Of a DNA stretch of 64,000 nucleotides, positions 1 to 9,858 are shown piece by piece. Position 1 is the stretch's first letter; each line of letters opens with the position of its first letter. The position numbers and the translations under genes are program-made. This DNA comes from Candidatus Firestoneibacteriota bacterium (GTDB lineage Bacteria; Oederibacteriota; D2-FULL-39-29), in the NCBI GenBank assembly GCA_903928075.1, contig CAIYPD010000052.1, positions 34,494 to 98,493 of the forward strand, given 5' to 3'. The notes beneath the pieces are model-generated. The model saw only the letters and a list, made by a program, of their open reading frames with translations, did not search any database and was not told the DNA's origin.

Positions 1-24
1 GCATTATCCATTGTTATATCTTTT

Positions 25-68
25 GCTAAGCCTCTAAGCATCCAAACCTCTGCCCTTCCAACCCTCTA
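25..68. repeat. degenerate 8-bp-period array (minus-strand consensus roughly TRGANGSY), copy 1
   Basis: Minus strand reads TAGAGGGT|TGGAAGGG|CAGAGGTT|TGGATGCT|TAGAGGCT|TAGC. Similar to 37941..37976. Confidence 0.6.
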
Positions 69-2798
69 TTTCTTCTCCAGTTTCTGCTGTATTTCTCCGG
101 CAAGCAGGAAAAGATCTTCTGCTTGTTTTTGCCAGCCTGAGCCGAGGAAATACCTGTGGCCAGAAACTCCGGGAGACCAGCGCCAGCCGGCAGCGTTAGC
201 ATATCCGGGACCGTTAAGCTGCAGATTACTAAGAGTGCGCCACATATTAAGTAGGCGTTCATCCAGGGCGCTTTCACAACGCCCGGTCAGTTCAGCCCCA
301 AGTTTAGCTTTGCTTTCCAGAAGAGCCTTTTCTATATATATTCTTGCTTCACACGCCTCGACCCCTTCCATAAGCGCTATAAGGCGGTTCGTGGCTTCGG
401 GCCCGTCTTTTCCGGGCGCAAGCACAGGATTACAGAGGTTAAGAGCAATCGAGGTTCCGCCCCAACAACCTTCTTTGTACCGGTCATGAACATAGCTGGA
501 GCGGCGGTCGTTTTTATCTTTAACGGCCTTCCAGTAATCACCGCCAATTCGGCCTATGCCTCTAAGCTCACTGGTGACACCCGTTTCCGGAAAAAAGTAC
601 CACCGGCTGGCGGGATAGGTATCAAGTCCCACATTGCGCTCAAAAACAGCGTCCAGCCTTTTATTGTTCCAGCCGCGCAAACTCTCGACGATAGGAGTCC
701 CCTTTTGATTGGTCTGTTTACAGCCATCCGCAAAGCGAAAGCCGCCCCACACGGTTGCATTGTAACCCACCTCGGCTATGTCTTGAAGTTTTGTAAAAAG
801 TCCGTGCCCCTGCTGCACCCATGATAATTTAGGCGCTGCATCCAGAAAGAACTGCACATCCTCTTTGGGGGGTATTGCGTCACAAAACATTCCGAGCATC
901 AGGGCCTTATCCAACCCGCGTTTCTTAAGCCTTGCCTGCACCTGTTCAATAAGTTCCCGCCAGACAGCCTTGCTTCCGGGATCACTTAGCGGGGGTAGTT
1001 TGCCGAACTCCGTTCGTTTTGAGACAGGATCGACAAAGGTGACCTGCGGATAACCCAGGCTGACAAAATCCTCAAATCTCTTTTGCATCGTGGCGCGCAT
1101 ATAAACTTCCCAGACCTGAAGAACCACAATCTTGGGGTCACCCATATTTTTCTGCGCCAGGTCCAGGTATTTATCCATTATGGAAAAATCCCAATCGTAC
1201 TTGTTTTTGCCTTTTTTTATCCAGCGGATCATCGACTCTTCGTTACCAAGATTGGTGTGGGCCAGCGCCGGAATATAAACTATTCTCGCACCCGTTCCTC
1301 CCAGCAGACTGAAAGATTCCGCAATCATTGCCATATGTTTTTCCGACCAGAGCGGCAGCTTATATTCGAGCGCCAAAGTATCGGGAGACTGGATAAGGTC
1401 GACCCAGGTACTATAGTCTTGCCGGTCCGGCAGCGTATAGGGCAGCACTTTTAATTCCACCGCCGCAGCAATATCTTTCGCACCCGATGTTTTAATAGTA
1501 ACGACACCCGTGTATAGCCCGGCCGGCGCATCCTTGGGAATATTTACCGTAATCCAGACGGGCGCAACCGCTCCGGCCAAAGAAGATCCGTTTGCCTTGC
1601 CCAATGTATATTCTTTCGGCGGATTATTGCTTAAAGAAGCCATAAGTAAACTTCCAACGGAATAAATCGGTCTCTGTTTATAGTAGGTTGCATCATTTGT
1701 ACTTTCCATTCCCCACAGCACACCAAAGCGTATCTTTATTGCGGAAGCCGGAATCTCTGCCGGACCTTTAAGTCCACCTGCCTTTACCGAAAGCCCCGAA
1801 ATAACCTTCGTAGATCCAACAAGTACTTTGCCCGAGAAAATACCGTTACGGGGTCCGATGATCTGTACAGGCATAAGCGGCTCTGCCTGGCTTCCGACAT
1901 CAAGGTCATAATCTCCGGCAAGAATATCTCCATTCCACGCCTGGATTCCCTGCGGTCTGCCGGTATTGGGCACCAGCCCCGAAGATCCCGCGGCCGTCAA
2001 CTCCGCTCTCACAATCTGGCAGGTAGCCCACAGGAACTCATGAGGAAAACTATTTACGCGCTTTGGCATCTTTACTTTATTAAAAGCTTTATCGTAAGCC
2101 GTGCGTATAACTTCGATACCCAGTACATTTACGCCTTTTTTTAGAGCTTTTGCCGGAATTTTTATAATCGCACTTCTTTCCCAGCGTTCCATGCGCTTTT
2201 TGGAATCTTCCGTCGGTGGCACTCCATTGGGTTTTCCGTCCAGATATGATCCTTCGGGACCCAAATACATCCCCTTATCTGTAACAAAAGCTTCTTCAGG
2301 GTATTTTTCGGCAAGAATAACCGCCTTGGGATCACTTTTAATATCTTTTGCTATATGTGAACGGCCCGCTTCTTCCCCGTTTAAATACACAATTATTCCG
2401 CCGTGATAATTAACGGATAAATTCAGCGTACCCACGCTTGAAGGATTGGTCACTGTAAATTTACCCCGCAGATATAGCCGCTCCAGCATAGCCGTCTCGG
2501 GTGAAACCGTAAGCGGCCCGCGCAACCAGCCGGAGTCGTCAAGTTCCGGTTTATTCCAGTCCAGAGGTGCCGGGAGAGTATCGGAATCCAGCCATCTTAT
2601 TTTTGCTTTGACAATCTCAAGCGCCCCGGCCTCCTGAATTACGGGCGGTTTTATTACACTGTACATCCGCCAGTTACTATATGTATCAAGAACAACAGTA
2701 CCCGCAGCAAAGGAAACTACAGGCAGTAAAATTAGGACAGAGAAAGCGGTTATAAGCATGTTTAAGGTCTTTGAACTTTTGTTTTTAAATCCCGTCAT
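66..2798 (-). CDS. secreted GH123/DUF4091-like glycoside hydrolase family protein, paralog 1
   Basis: ORF 66..2894; likely start MTGFKNKSS at 2798 behind AGGAGG. Signal peptide, galactose-binding-like N-domain (YHGGIIVYLNGEE), then WITVNIPKDAPAGLYTGVVTIK beta-domain and TIM-barrel-like region; paralogous to the genes at 9859, 13544 and 16336. Confidence 0.7.
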   Translation of the reverse strand: MTGFKNKSSKTLNMLITAFSVLILLPVVSFAAGTVVLDTYSNWRMYSVIKPPVIQEAGALEIVKAKIRWLDSDTLPAPLDWNKPELDDSGWLRGPLTVSPETAMLERLYLRGKFTVTNPSSVGTLNLSVNYHGGIIVYLNGEEAGRSHIAKDIKSDPKAVILAEKYPEEAFVTDKGMYLGPEGSYLDGKPNGVPPTEDSKKRMERWERSAIIKIPAKALKKGVNVLGIEVIRTAYDKAFNKVKMPKRVNSFPHEFLWATCQIVRAELTAAGSSGLVPNTGRPQGIQAWNGDILAGDYDLDVGSQAEPLMPVQIIGPRNGIFSGKVLVGSTKVISGLSVKAGGLKGPAEIPASAIKIRFGVLWGMESTNDATYYKQRPIYSVGSLLMASLSNNPPKEYTLGKANGSSLAGAVAPVWITVNIPKDAPAGLYTGVVTIKTSGAKDIAAAVELKVLPYTLPDRQDYSTWVDLIQSPDTLALEYKLPLWSEKHMAMIAESFSLLGGTGARIVYIPALAHTNLGNEESMIRWIKKGKNKYDWDFSIMDKYLDLAQKNMGDPKIVVLQVWEVYMRATMQKRFEDFVSLGYPQVTFVDPVSKRTEFGKLPPLSDPGSKAVWRELIEQVQARLKKRGLDKALMLGMFCDAIPPKEDVQFFLDAAPKLSWVQQGHGLFTKLQDIAEVGYNATVWGGFRFADGCKQTNQKGTPIVESLRGWNNKRLDAVFERNVGLDTYPASRWYFFPETGVTSELRGIGRIGGDYWKAVKDKNDRRSSYVHDRYKEGCWGGTSIALNLCNPVLAPGKDGPEATNRLIALMEGVEACEARIYIEKALLESKAKLGAELTGRCESALDERLLNMWRTLSNLQLNGPGYANAAGWRWSPGVSGHRYFLGSGWQKQAEDLFLLAGEIQQKLEKK

Positions 2799-2969
2799 AA
2801 AGGTATTCCTCCTAAAAAAGTTAAAAAACCCTATGCCTTGCAAAGACAAGAAGGCATTGAGCTGTTGATTACCTGTGCAGGAATATGATTCCAACTTTTA
2901 CCTTATTATTTTAACACTTACATTATGGAATATGAACGCATTTTTTTCACTTAAACCTGCTCATATCCC

Positions 2970-4364
2970 CTAATCCTCGGCACCTAAAACCGGTATCCAC
3001 TTGATATCGTTGCCGACCTTCAAATAGCTTTCCGTATTTTTAATAAGTTGTTCCGTAACTTCGTTTGAGATAAACAGGGGCACATTGGAGATGGGGACTT
3101 TAATCTTATTATCCTTAACCGTATAGACTACGCCGCCAAACAATTCCCTGTTATACAGCGCGACATTTTTTTCTTTCAGACCGCCCAGTTCATATATAAA
3201 AGGTTTTCCGGAAGTCCACGCAATTATAACCTCGCTGTTATTCCTGCCTTTAAACTTATAACAGAAATACGGACTGTCTTTGTACGGCTCATAAGAACTT
3301 TTTACGGGTTCCGGGTTAGGGGTCTGCCCGTCGCTTATCACGCTAAGTAGCTCCGGTTCGGGTAATAGCTCAATCATTAACTTTATTGCTTTAGCGGCAA
3401 TCCGCATCTTCCCCTCCCGGCTGTAGATGCCGTAACCTTTGAACCTGCCGGAAACGGAATATTGATCTTCGGGATAAGTTAAAGTCACCGTTTGAACGCC
3501 GTGTCTTGCACATAAAGCTAAAAACCTTACAAAATTATCGGCGGCCTGGTCTTTCGTATAGACAAAAGGGTTGGCCATTCCGTAAGACAGGGGAAAGCCC
3601 ATCTCCGTGCACCAGATAGGTTTTTCTCCGCCGTTACTTTTTGTCTCTTCTTTTAGCCATTTGAATACTTCCTGCACTCCGCCTACATCCGGCGGCATAG
3701 GGTAGGTAAAAGGATGTACATCTATACAGTCGTAAAGTGAAGCGCCGCCGTATTTGTGCACCCCTTTGATAAAAGCGTAAGGCCCCATTACTTTCTGTTT
3801 TTTATTAATAGTGTCCCGTGAAAGCGCGCCGGCGTAGGTCCCGATAGGCGACATGGCTACAATTTTAAGTTCTTTATCGTAGGCCCGTATCTCCTCGCTT
3901 GCTGCTTTAAGCATTTGATAATAGGCTTCATCCGGCAGCATCTCACCCGGAGGATTTAGTTCCGTTCCCGGCTCTCCCCAAATAACATAATACCTTACCG
4001 GCCGGGCCGGCAGGTCTTTATTCTCACTCCAAAAACTGCCGTTTGGCCCGTATCGTCTTAAACTCTTATTAACCAGCGTACGCCACCCTTTCAGGTCCAT
4101 ATTCTTATTAACAAAACTGTTACAGGTTAAAATCCCTGCTACTTCTATGTCGTTTTTCGCGGCGCACCTAAAACCTTTTTCGGTATCATCCTCGTTTAAA
4201 GGCATGCTTATCAATTTAAAACCTGTTTCTTTTATTAATTTTATATTTTTTTCAAACTCGCCCCCGAAAGTATAAAGACCGTATAGCGGAGGAGCTTTTT
4301 TTATTTCGCCACCATAGAGAGATGAAACAAAGAAAACAAGTATAAGCAATTTTAGCGTCTTCAC
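2970..4364 (-). CDS. secreted glycoside-hydrolase-like (TIM-barrel) protein
   Basis: Signal peptide; LYGLYTFGGEFEKNIKLIKETGFKLISMPLN, VIWGEPGTE and PIWCTEMGFPLSYG resemble clan GH-A acid/base and nucleophile regions. Confidence 0.55.
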   Translation of the reverse strand: MKTLKLLILVFFVSSLYGGEIKKAPPLYGLYTFGGEFEKNIKLIKETGFKLISMPLNEDDTEKGFRCAAKNDIEVAGILTCNSFVNKNMDLKGWRTLVNKSLRRYGPNGSFWSENKDLPARPVRYYVIWGEPGTELNPPGEMLPDEAYYQMLKAASEEIRAYDKELKIVAMSPIGTYAGALSRDTINKKQKVMGPYAFIKGVHKYGGASLYDCIDVHPFTYPMPPDVGGVQEVFKWLKEETKSNGGEKPIWCTEMGFPLSYGMANPFVYTKDQAADNFVRFLALCARHGVQTVTLTYPEDQYSVSGRFKGYGIYSREGKMRIAAKAIKLMIELLPEPELLSVISDGQTPNPEPVKSSYEPYKDSPYFCYKFKGRNNSEVIIAWTSGKPFIYELGGLKEKNVALYNRELFGGVVYTVKDNKIKVPISNVPLFISNEVTEQLIKNTESYLKVGNDIKWIPVLGAED

Positions 4365-4377
4365 TGTTCCTCCCCGG

Positions 4378-5043
4378 TTACTTTGCCGCGTCCTTAAGGT
4401 CTATCTCAAGATCATCATAATAAAACTTTTCATTCTTCGCGCCAAGATCATCCCCGCCGCCGAAACAAACGCCATTGGCGCCTTTTTTGAAAAATTCTTT
4501 TTTAACATCAACTTCGCCAGCTTCCTTATCATCATCCGCAACGATACTTAAGCTCTTGTCATCCAAAAATGTGAAGGTAAATTTTCTCCAGCCGGCTTCA
4601 GGCCGCTTTATTGCCGAGTGCCATTTGTCAAACCACTGGTTTTCCGCGGTAAAACACACAGCATAGTCATTGGGCTTTATATTTTTACTCCAGACGGGAA
4701 AAAGAACAACTTTATCGTCATCGCTGTTTATCAGTCCGAAATACGGACCTTTCCAGGCCTTATTCGGGGTTGAAGCCTTATTATTTACACAACTATCATA
4801 GACCCAGAGAGTTACAGAACCGTATTTATTTTCGGCGCCGAAACGGAGTGCGGCCGTCGCTTTAGGCGGCAGATAAAGTGAATTTTCTCCGCTATGTTTT
4901 TGATCCGTAGAGAGCGCCGCATCGCCTTCAACTTCCATTTTCTTCAAAATCGCTTTATCCTCAAAGCCCTGCGTTATTTTTTCCGCAAAGACCATAGAAG
5001 ATATACCCGCAACTACCACCAACAGCAATATCTTTTTACACAT
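4378..5043 (-). CDS. secreted protein, probable carbohydrate-binding-like beta-sandwich
   Basis: Signal peptide MCKKILLLVVVAGISSMVFA; beta-rich; same strand and adjacent to the GH-like genes. Confidence 0.4.
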   Translation of the reverse strand: MCKKILLLVVVAGISSMVFAEKITQGFEDKAILKKMEVEGDAALSTDQKHSGENSLYLPPKATAALRFGAENKYGSVTLWVYDSCVNNKASTPNKAWKGPYFGLINSDDDKVVLFPVWSKNIKPNDYAVCFTAENQWFDKWHSAIKRPEAGWRKFTFTFLDDKSLSIVADDDKEAGEVDVKKEFFKKGANGVCFGGGDDLGAKNEKFYYDDLEIDLKDAAK

Positions 5044-5115
5044 ATTTTCCTCCCGGAATAATATCCATCAAAGATTTTAGACCTTATAAACTATTTTGAC
5101 ATTTTTTTCAACAAT

Positions 5116-5150
5116 TCTCCGCCCTTGGCGAGATCTCTCCGCAGGTGGAC
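5116..5150. repeat. REP-like palindromic repeat, copy A (GAGATCTC core)
   Basis: TCTCCGCCCTTGGCGAGATCTCTCCGCAGGTGGAC; matches copies at 21974 and 49534. Confidence 0.75.
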
Positions 5151-5210
5151 GCTTTCGCCGCAAAAAGTTGGCGGACTGCCCCGCTTAAAACCAGGCTCGC
5201 AGGTTATTTT

Positions 5211-6407
5211 TTACTTTTCTATTACATATATATGTGTGGCATGTTCCGAAAATTTATCCGAGAACTCCCGGTTGCCGGCCGTAATACTTCTGTTTTCCTC
5301 GTCGACGGCTATTTTTACGTTTGATTTCAAGTCCGGAACTTTAAATTTCACCGTGCAACTGCTTCTTTTCATATTGACCGCAAAAATATAAATCTTTCCC
5401 TCATTTTCCTTTACCATTATTTCCACATCTCCCCCGGCGGCCTCTTTAGTTACTTTACCCAAAATATCAGGAGAGCAAATAGCCGGTGTCAACCGGGTAA
5501 TCTGGTTGTTGATTTTTGTGAGTTCTTTTTTGTTCTCTTCCGGCACGCCGAACTGGGTGTAGAACTTATTTGTCTTATCTTCAGCCATTCTTTTTTTCAT
5601 ATTAGGATTTCCGATATTTTCCTGTGAAACCCAGGCATGGGTAAAATAGGCTATGCCCTTGACCCCTCTTACGATAGCCATCCAAACCTCGCATCTTATT
5701 TCATAAGGAAAAGGATGCCGCATACGGGAAGGGCTTATCCACTTGCTCCCCGCGTTTGTTTCAATAAAAGCATAGGCGGGTTTCCCCTTGTAGAGCCTTT
5801 GGAGTTCTGTAACACCCGAGGCGACCCACCAAAGCTTCTCCACGCTCATACTACCAAAAATAGGATAAATATCATAGCCAATTATATCCGTTGCTTTATT
5901 GTAGTCCTTGTAAAAAGAAATATCATAATTTACTTTTTCAATATTGGGGTCAAACTTGGGAGTTAAGGTTAAAAACATGGGATGCTCCCGGTCCATCGCC
6001 CGGGCTTTTTCATATATAGCTATAGATTCGGCTGTGGGAATCCTCGGGGCTTTTTTGTCTTTTCCCGGCATATCAGGTTCATCCTTATACAACCAGCCCA
6101 GCAGTGCGGGGCTTTGTCTGACCGCCTCCACTTGTTCCTCTTTAAAAGCGGTTACCACAAATAGGCCAAGTCTTGCTGCTTCCGCTGCGTACTCGACCGC
6201 CGTAGATTCATCACCCTGGCCAAAAAAAGTATTAATCCCATATTTCTTTTGTTCTTCCATTTTAGTTTTGCTCTGCGCCCACTGCATAATCGGGAAAAAT
6301 GGCTTGCCGTCAACTATTATTTCCAGATCTTTTCCTATCTCCACTTTTGTCGCATAGAGCGGCAAACTGAGTGCCAGTATGCAGAAAAAAAAGAATATCT
6401 TTTTCAT
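5211..6407 (-). CDS. secreted TIM-barrel glycosidase-like protein (paralog of 20739..21944)
   Basis: Signal peptide; VDGKPFFPIMQW, ALLGWLYKDEPD, IRCEVWMAIVRGVKGIAYFTHAWV shared with the 20739 gene. Confidence 0.6.
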   Translation of the reverse strand: MKKIFFFFCILALSLPLYATKVEIGKDLEIIVDGKPFFPIMQWAQSKTKMEEQKKYGINTFFGQGDESTAVEYAAEAARLGLFVVTAFKEEQVEAVRQSPALLGWLYKDEPDMPGKDKKAPRIPTAESIAIYEKARAMDREHPMFLTLTPKFDPNIEKVNYDISFYKDYNKATDIIGYDIYPIFGSMSVEKLWWVASGVTELQRLYKGKPAYAFIETNAGSKWISPSRMRHPFPYEIRCEVWMAIVRGVKGIAYFTHAWVSQENIGNPNMKKRMAEDKTNKFYTQFGVPEENKKELTKINNQITRLTPAICSPDILGKVTKEAAGGDVEIMVKENEGKIYIFAVNMKRSSCTVKFKVPDLKSNVKIAVDEENRSITAGNREFSDKFSEHATHIYVIEK

Positions 6408-6449
6408 TTTACTTCTCCCTGCCGGAGGCAGTCCGGCTTCAATGATTTC

Positions 6450-7580
6450 CTAACCTTTATGGTTTAAGCAGACATAATTATGCGGCCCGCTTACGCCAAA
6501 TTTATTTTTTGTAGTAGCTGTTATTTTATTTATACCGGGCTTTAATTTCCATTTAAACCCGGAAGCTGTTTTTTTCCAGGCACCGTTATTTAGTTTAACA
6601 AGAAAATGGGAAAAATTAGGAGTTTGCGTCGTGAGCTTTATGGCGACATTTCTGCCGTTTTTGGGAAGAAGTTCGATATGTGCCTCGCCCAGCGACCAAT
6701 AAATATCCCGGATATTTTTAGCTGCTACCACACATTTTTTGTGCCATTTTACTTTTTTGTTGTATTTATCAATTATCATAAAAGAACCGTCTTTATCATT
6801 GTTTAAGGAAGAAATACCGCCTTTGAAAAGCATATACGGATGGGCATTTATCGAATCATCCAACCAGCGGGCACTCCCGGCAAATATCATATTAGCGTGC
6901 TTGGCCAGGCTTATTGCGGAAAAACTTATAGTTGTGTTGCTGGGAGGATGATAAAACGGCAGGTCTTTAAGTGTGTATTTCTTTTTCTGCTTCCCTGAGA
7001 TAAAGATCAGGTCTTTTCCTCCGTTTCTAAAGAGTTCTTTCCTGATTTCAAAAGCGCTCAAAGGAATGCCGGGAGTGCTTTCTGTCACAAAATAGACCAT
7101 ATGCGTGGGGTCCAGCTCTATCCATTTTCTGAACTGGTTGGACCAGATTTCACAGATGGTATGTTCAACTCCGGTAACCGAAGGCAACGCTTTTAACTGC
7201 AAGCCCCGGGCGACCCAGCCTAAACTATAAGCCGCCGAAAGAAATACCGCGGCAAAATGAGCACAGTAAAAAGAACCACCCCGGTCTATTTCCTCAAGGA
7301 TAGAAAGCGCATTATGGACAGGCAAAGTGGGCTGGCCGAATTTTTTAAAACGGTGCATAACCCAGTCATTTAACAGCTGCATCTTTTCCAGTTCGGTCTT
7401 CCCGCTCTTAATAACTCTTCTTAAAGCGTATTTCTTTTCTAATTTTATAAGTTTAGGATTATTGCGGCGGTCGTATTTAAACCGCTTAGAATATTTACTT
7501 ATAACTATTTTCGGATTAAGAGACCCGGTTTCCTTGAGCGTAATGTTTTTAAGGAGCAGTCCTTTTCTTAAAATGCTCAC
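6450..7580 (-). CDS. transglutaminase-like domain protein, no obvious signal peptide
   Basis: GGSFYCAHFAAVF (Cys), GVEHTICEIW (His), WIELDPTH (Asp); GTG start overlapping the upstream stop (GTGA). Confidence 0.7.
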   Translation of the reverse strand: MSILRKGLLLKNITLKETGSLNPKIVISKYSKRFKYDRRNNPKLIKLEKKYALRRVIKSGKTELEKMQLLNDWVMHRFKKFGQPTLPVHNALSILEEIDRGGSFYCAHFAAVFLSAAYSLGWVARGLQLKALPSVTGVEHTICEIWSNQFRKWIELDPTHMVYFVTESTPGIPLSAFEIRKELFRNGGKDLIFISGKQKKKYTLKDLPFYHPPSNTTISFSAISLAKHANMIFAGSARWLDDSINAHPYMLFKGGISSLNNDKDGSFMIIDKYNKKVKWHKKCVVAAKNIRDIYWSLGEAHIELLPKNGRNVAIKLTTQTPNFSHFLVKLNNGAWKKTASGFKWKLKPGINKITATTKNKFGVSGPHNYVCLNHKG

Positions 7581-8731
7581 TTGAACTCCAGTTCAATAAA
7601 ATTATCCGGCCCGTAAACCCCGAACTTGTTCCTTACGGTTGCGGTCAGTTTATTTCTGCCTTTATGAAGCAGCCAGGTGAATTTCTCGCTGCTCTTCTGC
7701 CATTCCTTGCCATCGTCCATTTTAATAACAAAGGTGTCGAAGTTAGGGGTCTCGGTGGTAAAACTGACTTCAAGTTTATCTTTGTCCCCTGCGGCCACTT
7801 GCATTTTTGCTTCACCCAGAGTCCAGTATATATCCTGTATATCCCCGGGAATTTCTCTTTTGTGCCACTTAAAACCTTTTGTTCGCTCATCGTTTATCAT
7901 GAAATTGTCGCTGCCATAATCAACCTTATTATCCAGCAGCCGCATATCAGAGGTAAACAGAAGAAGCGCAAACTGCTCTGTTCTCTTTTCGTCAAAACCA
8001 AAATACCCCGCCGCGCCCGGTCTCTTTGCGGGCAAATCGGAATAATTGTATTTTTTATTTTCCTTCCCGGCATAAATAACTATATCTTTCCCCTTATTTC
8101 TGAAATATTCTTCCCTTGCTTCGTTGGCACTGAGATAAACCCCTGGATTGCCGGCTTTTGCCAGCCTGTAATTATGCGTGGGGTCCATAACTATCCATTT
8201 CCTATATTGATTGGACCACATCTCGACATTCGTGTGCTCTGTGAGGCCCGGCTCTATGGCTTTCATCCCGAAGACCCTAGCCACCCAGCCCAGACTGTAG
8301 GCGCAGGAATTAAAAACAGCGCCATATTGAATACAAAAAGCGCTTCCGCCGTCTTCGACCATTTTTAATATTTCCAAAGCATTTGAGGTAGCCTTTGTGG
8401 GCTGATCAAATTTTTTAAAATAATGAAACACCCAGTCTTCCAGCAGGCACATCCGTTCGTATTCCGTTTTCCCGCTTTTAATTACTTCCTCTAGTTTATA
8501 TTTAGTCCTGAGCTCTTTTAATTTCGGGTTATCAAAACTTTCATATTTGAAACGCTTTGAGAATTTACTTTTGATAAGATCCGGATTTTGTATGCTCAAA
8601 ATTTCAATAGTACCTCCGGTTATGGCTGCTTTCTCCCCTTTCTTGAGTCCGGCAATATCCTTGCTTTCCGCAAATCCTGGTGCGCAAGCCAATAGTAAAA
8701 AGCATCCCGGCATTAAAAGTTTTCTTAACAT
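7577..8731 (-). CDS. secreted transglutaminase-like domain protein
   Basis: Signal peptide; GGSAFCIQYGAVF, LTEHTNVEMW, WIVMDPTH triad; paralog of 6450..7580. Confidence 0.75.
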   Translation of the reverse strand: MLRKLLMPGCFLLLACAPGFAESKDIAGLKKGEKAAITGGTIEILSIQNPDLIKSKFSKRFKYESFDNPKLKELRTKYKLEEVIKSGKTEYERMCLLEDWVFHYFKKFDQPTKATSNALEILKMVEDGGSAFCIQYGAVFNSCAYSLGWVARVFGMKAIEPGLTEHTNVEMWSNQYRKWIVMDPTHNYRLAKAGNPGVYLSANEAREEYFRNKGKDIVIYAGKENKKYNYSDLPAKRPGAAGYFGFDEKRTEQFALLLFTSDMRLLDNKVDYGSDNFMINDERTKGFKWHKREIPGDIQDIYWTLGEAKMQVAAGDKDKLEVSFTTETPNFDTFVIKMDDGKEWQKSSEKFTWLLHKGRNKLTATVRNKFGVYGPDNFIELEFK

Positions 8732-8821
8732 ACTCCTGCCTCACTGCATAAAAAACGGATTTTTCGATTATTGTAGCTTATACTGCCGGTTATTTCAGTA
8801 AAAAACTCAAGTGAGAGCCTT

Positions 8822-9817
8822 TTACTTAAAAACCCCGAATTCCTGCGCGGCTTTTACCATCGCAAGATAGTTTTCAGGTGGAACAGAATCTATTATTGAG
8901 TGACTTGAACAAACCACATAGCTTCCGTCTTTGGCCAAACGCTCAATATGATCCCTAACGCTTTCACGAACCTCGGCCGGCGTGCCGAAAGACAAGACCC
9001 CCGCCACATCAATGTTTCCGACCAGCGTAAGTTTATTTCCGTATTTAACTCTTATCGCGTAGATATCATTTGCTACGGGCTGTATGGGATGCACGGCATT
9101 GACTCCCCATTCAAGCATATAAGGCAAAATAGGCGCCTGTACTCCGCAGCAATGAAATATTATAGGCCGGCCGGTCGCCTGCGCCGTATTGATAAGCAGC
9201 TTTGTTTTCGGAACCCAGAACTCGTTCATACTCTCGGGGCTTATAAGCGGTCCGGCGGTTGAGCCTATATCATCGCCGATATAGTAAAAATGGTAGGGCA
9301 GGTCTTTTATCGCTTCAATAAGCCTCATATGATAATCGAGGAAAAGATCCATGAGCCGTTTTACCAAAGCGGGATCATCATATAAAAGATACATAAAGGA
9401 TTGAATCGGCACGGGACCTAAGGCCATATAGGTCAAAGTCATTATTCCGCTTAATCTCGCGCATACCCCCATCTCCGTCCCTTTGACGGCTTTCAGGTAG
9501 GCCTCAAGTTTTTCCCGGGCCACCGCCGGGTCCGGAGGAATAACTTTATCCAGATCTTTCCCGCTTAAAATACTCCCTTCTTCCAGGCTCCAGGTAAGAC
9601 TACAAACAATCGAATCTTGTCCGACCGCCCGGGCTACTTTGACTGCGTCCGCCGGAGGCACGGACCAGGTTGTTTCGCGGGGCCCGCCTTGAGGGCGCTT
9701 AAGTATATACTTCAAAGACCGGTCGTCAACCAGAACATCCCAGTTGGGAACACGGTCGCCCTTTTTGTGATTTAAAGCCGCCAGCAGCCGGCTTATTTTC
9801 GGTTCCGTATATCCCAT
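8822..9817 (-). CDS. uroporphyrinogen decarboxylase (URO-D)/MtaA-like family protein
   Basis: FHCCGVQAPILPYMLEWGVNAVHPIQP, LTLVGNIDVAGVLSFGTPAEV, VVCSSHSIIDSVPPEN. Confidence 0.85.
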   Translation of the reverse strand: MGYTEPKISRLLAALNHKKGDRVPNWDVLVDDRSLKYILKRPQGGPRETTWSVPPADAVKVARAVGQDSIVCSLTWSLEEGSILSGKDLDKVIPPDPAVAREKLEAYLKAVKGTEMGVCARLSGIMTLTYMALGPVPIQSFMYLLYDDPALVKRLMDLFLDYHMRLIEAIKDLPYHFYYIGDDIGSTAGPLISPESMNEFWVPKTKLLINTAQATGRPIIFHCCGVQAPILPYMLEWGVNAVHPIQPVANDIYAIRVKYGNKLTLVGNIDVAGVLSFGTPAEVRESVRDHIERLAKDGSYVVCSSHSIIDSVPPENYLAMVKAAQEFGVFK

Positions 9818-9858
9818 GTTTTATCTCCATTTTTTTTCAATTATTTTTAATATCCGGA

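Noticed and set aside
26-277. 83-aa minus ORF at the window start
   Set aside because: Overlaps the C-terminus of the 942-aa ORF in another frame and runs through the 8-bp repeat array; judged spurious.
486-824. Plus-strand ORFs inside the minus-strand GH-like genes (many in the ORF track, for example 486..824, 7664..8368, 15115..15345 and 51156..52046)
   Set aside because: Antisense or alternative-frame shadows of well-supported minus-strand coding genes; no recognisable motifs or ribosome sites.
5068-5104. AAGATTTTAGACCTTATAAACTATTTTGACA as a third copy of the 9-bp element
   Set aside because: Some GACCTTATA similarity, but no opposite arm or inner ACCTTAG/AATCG segment; at most a degenerate solo remnant.
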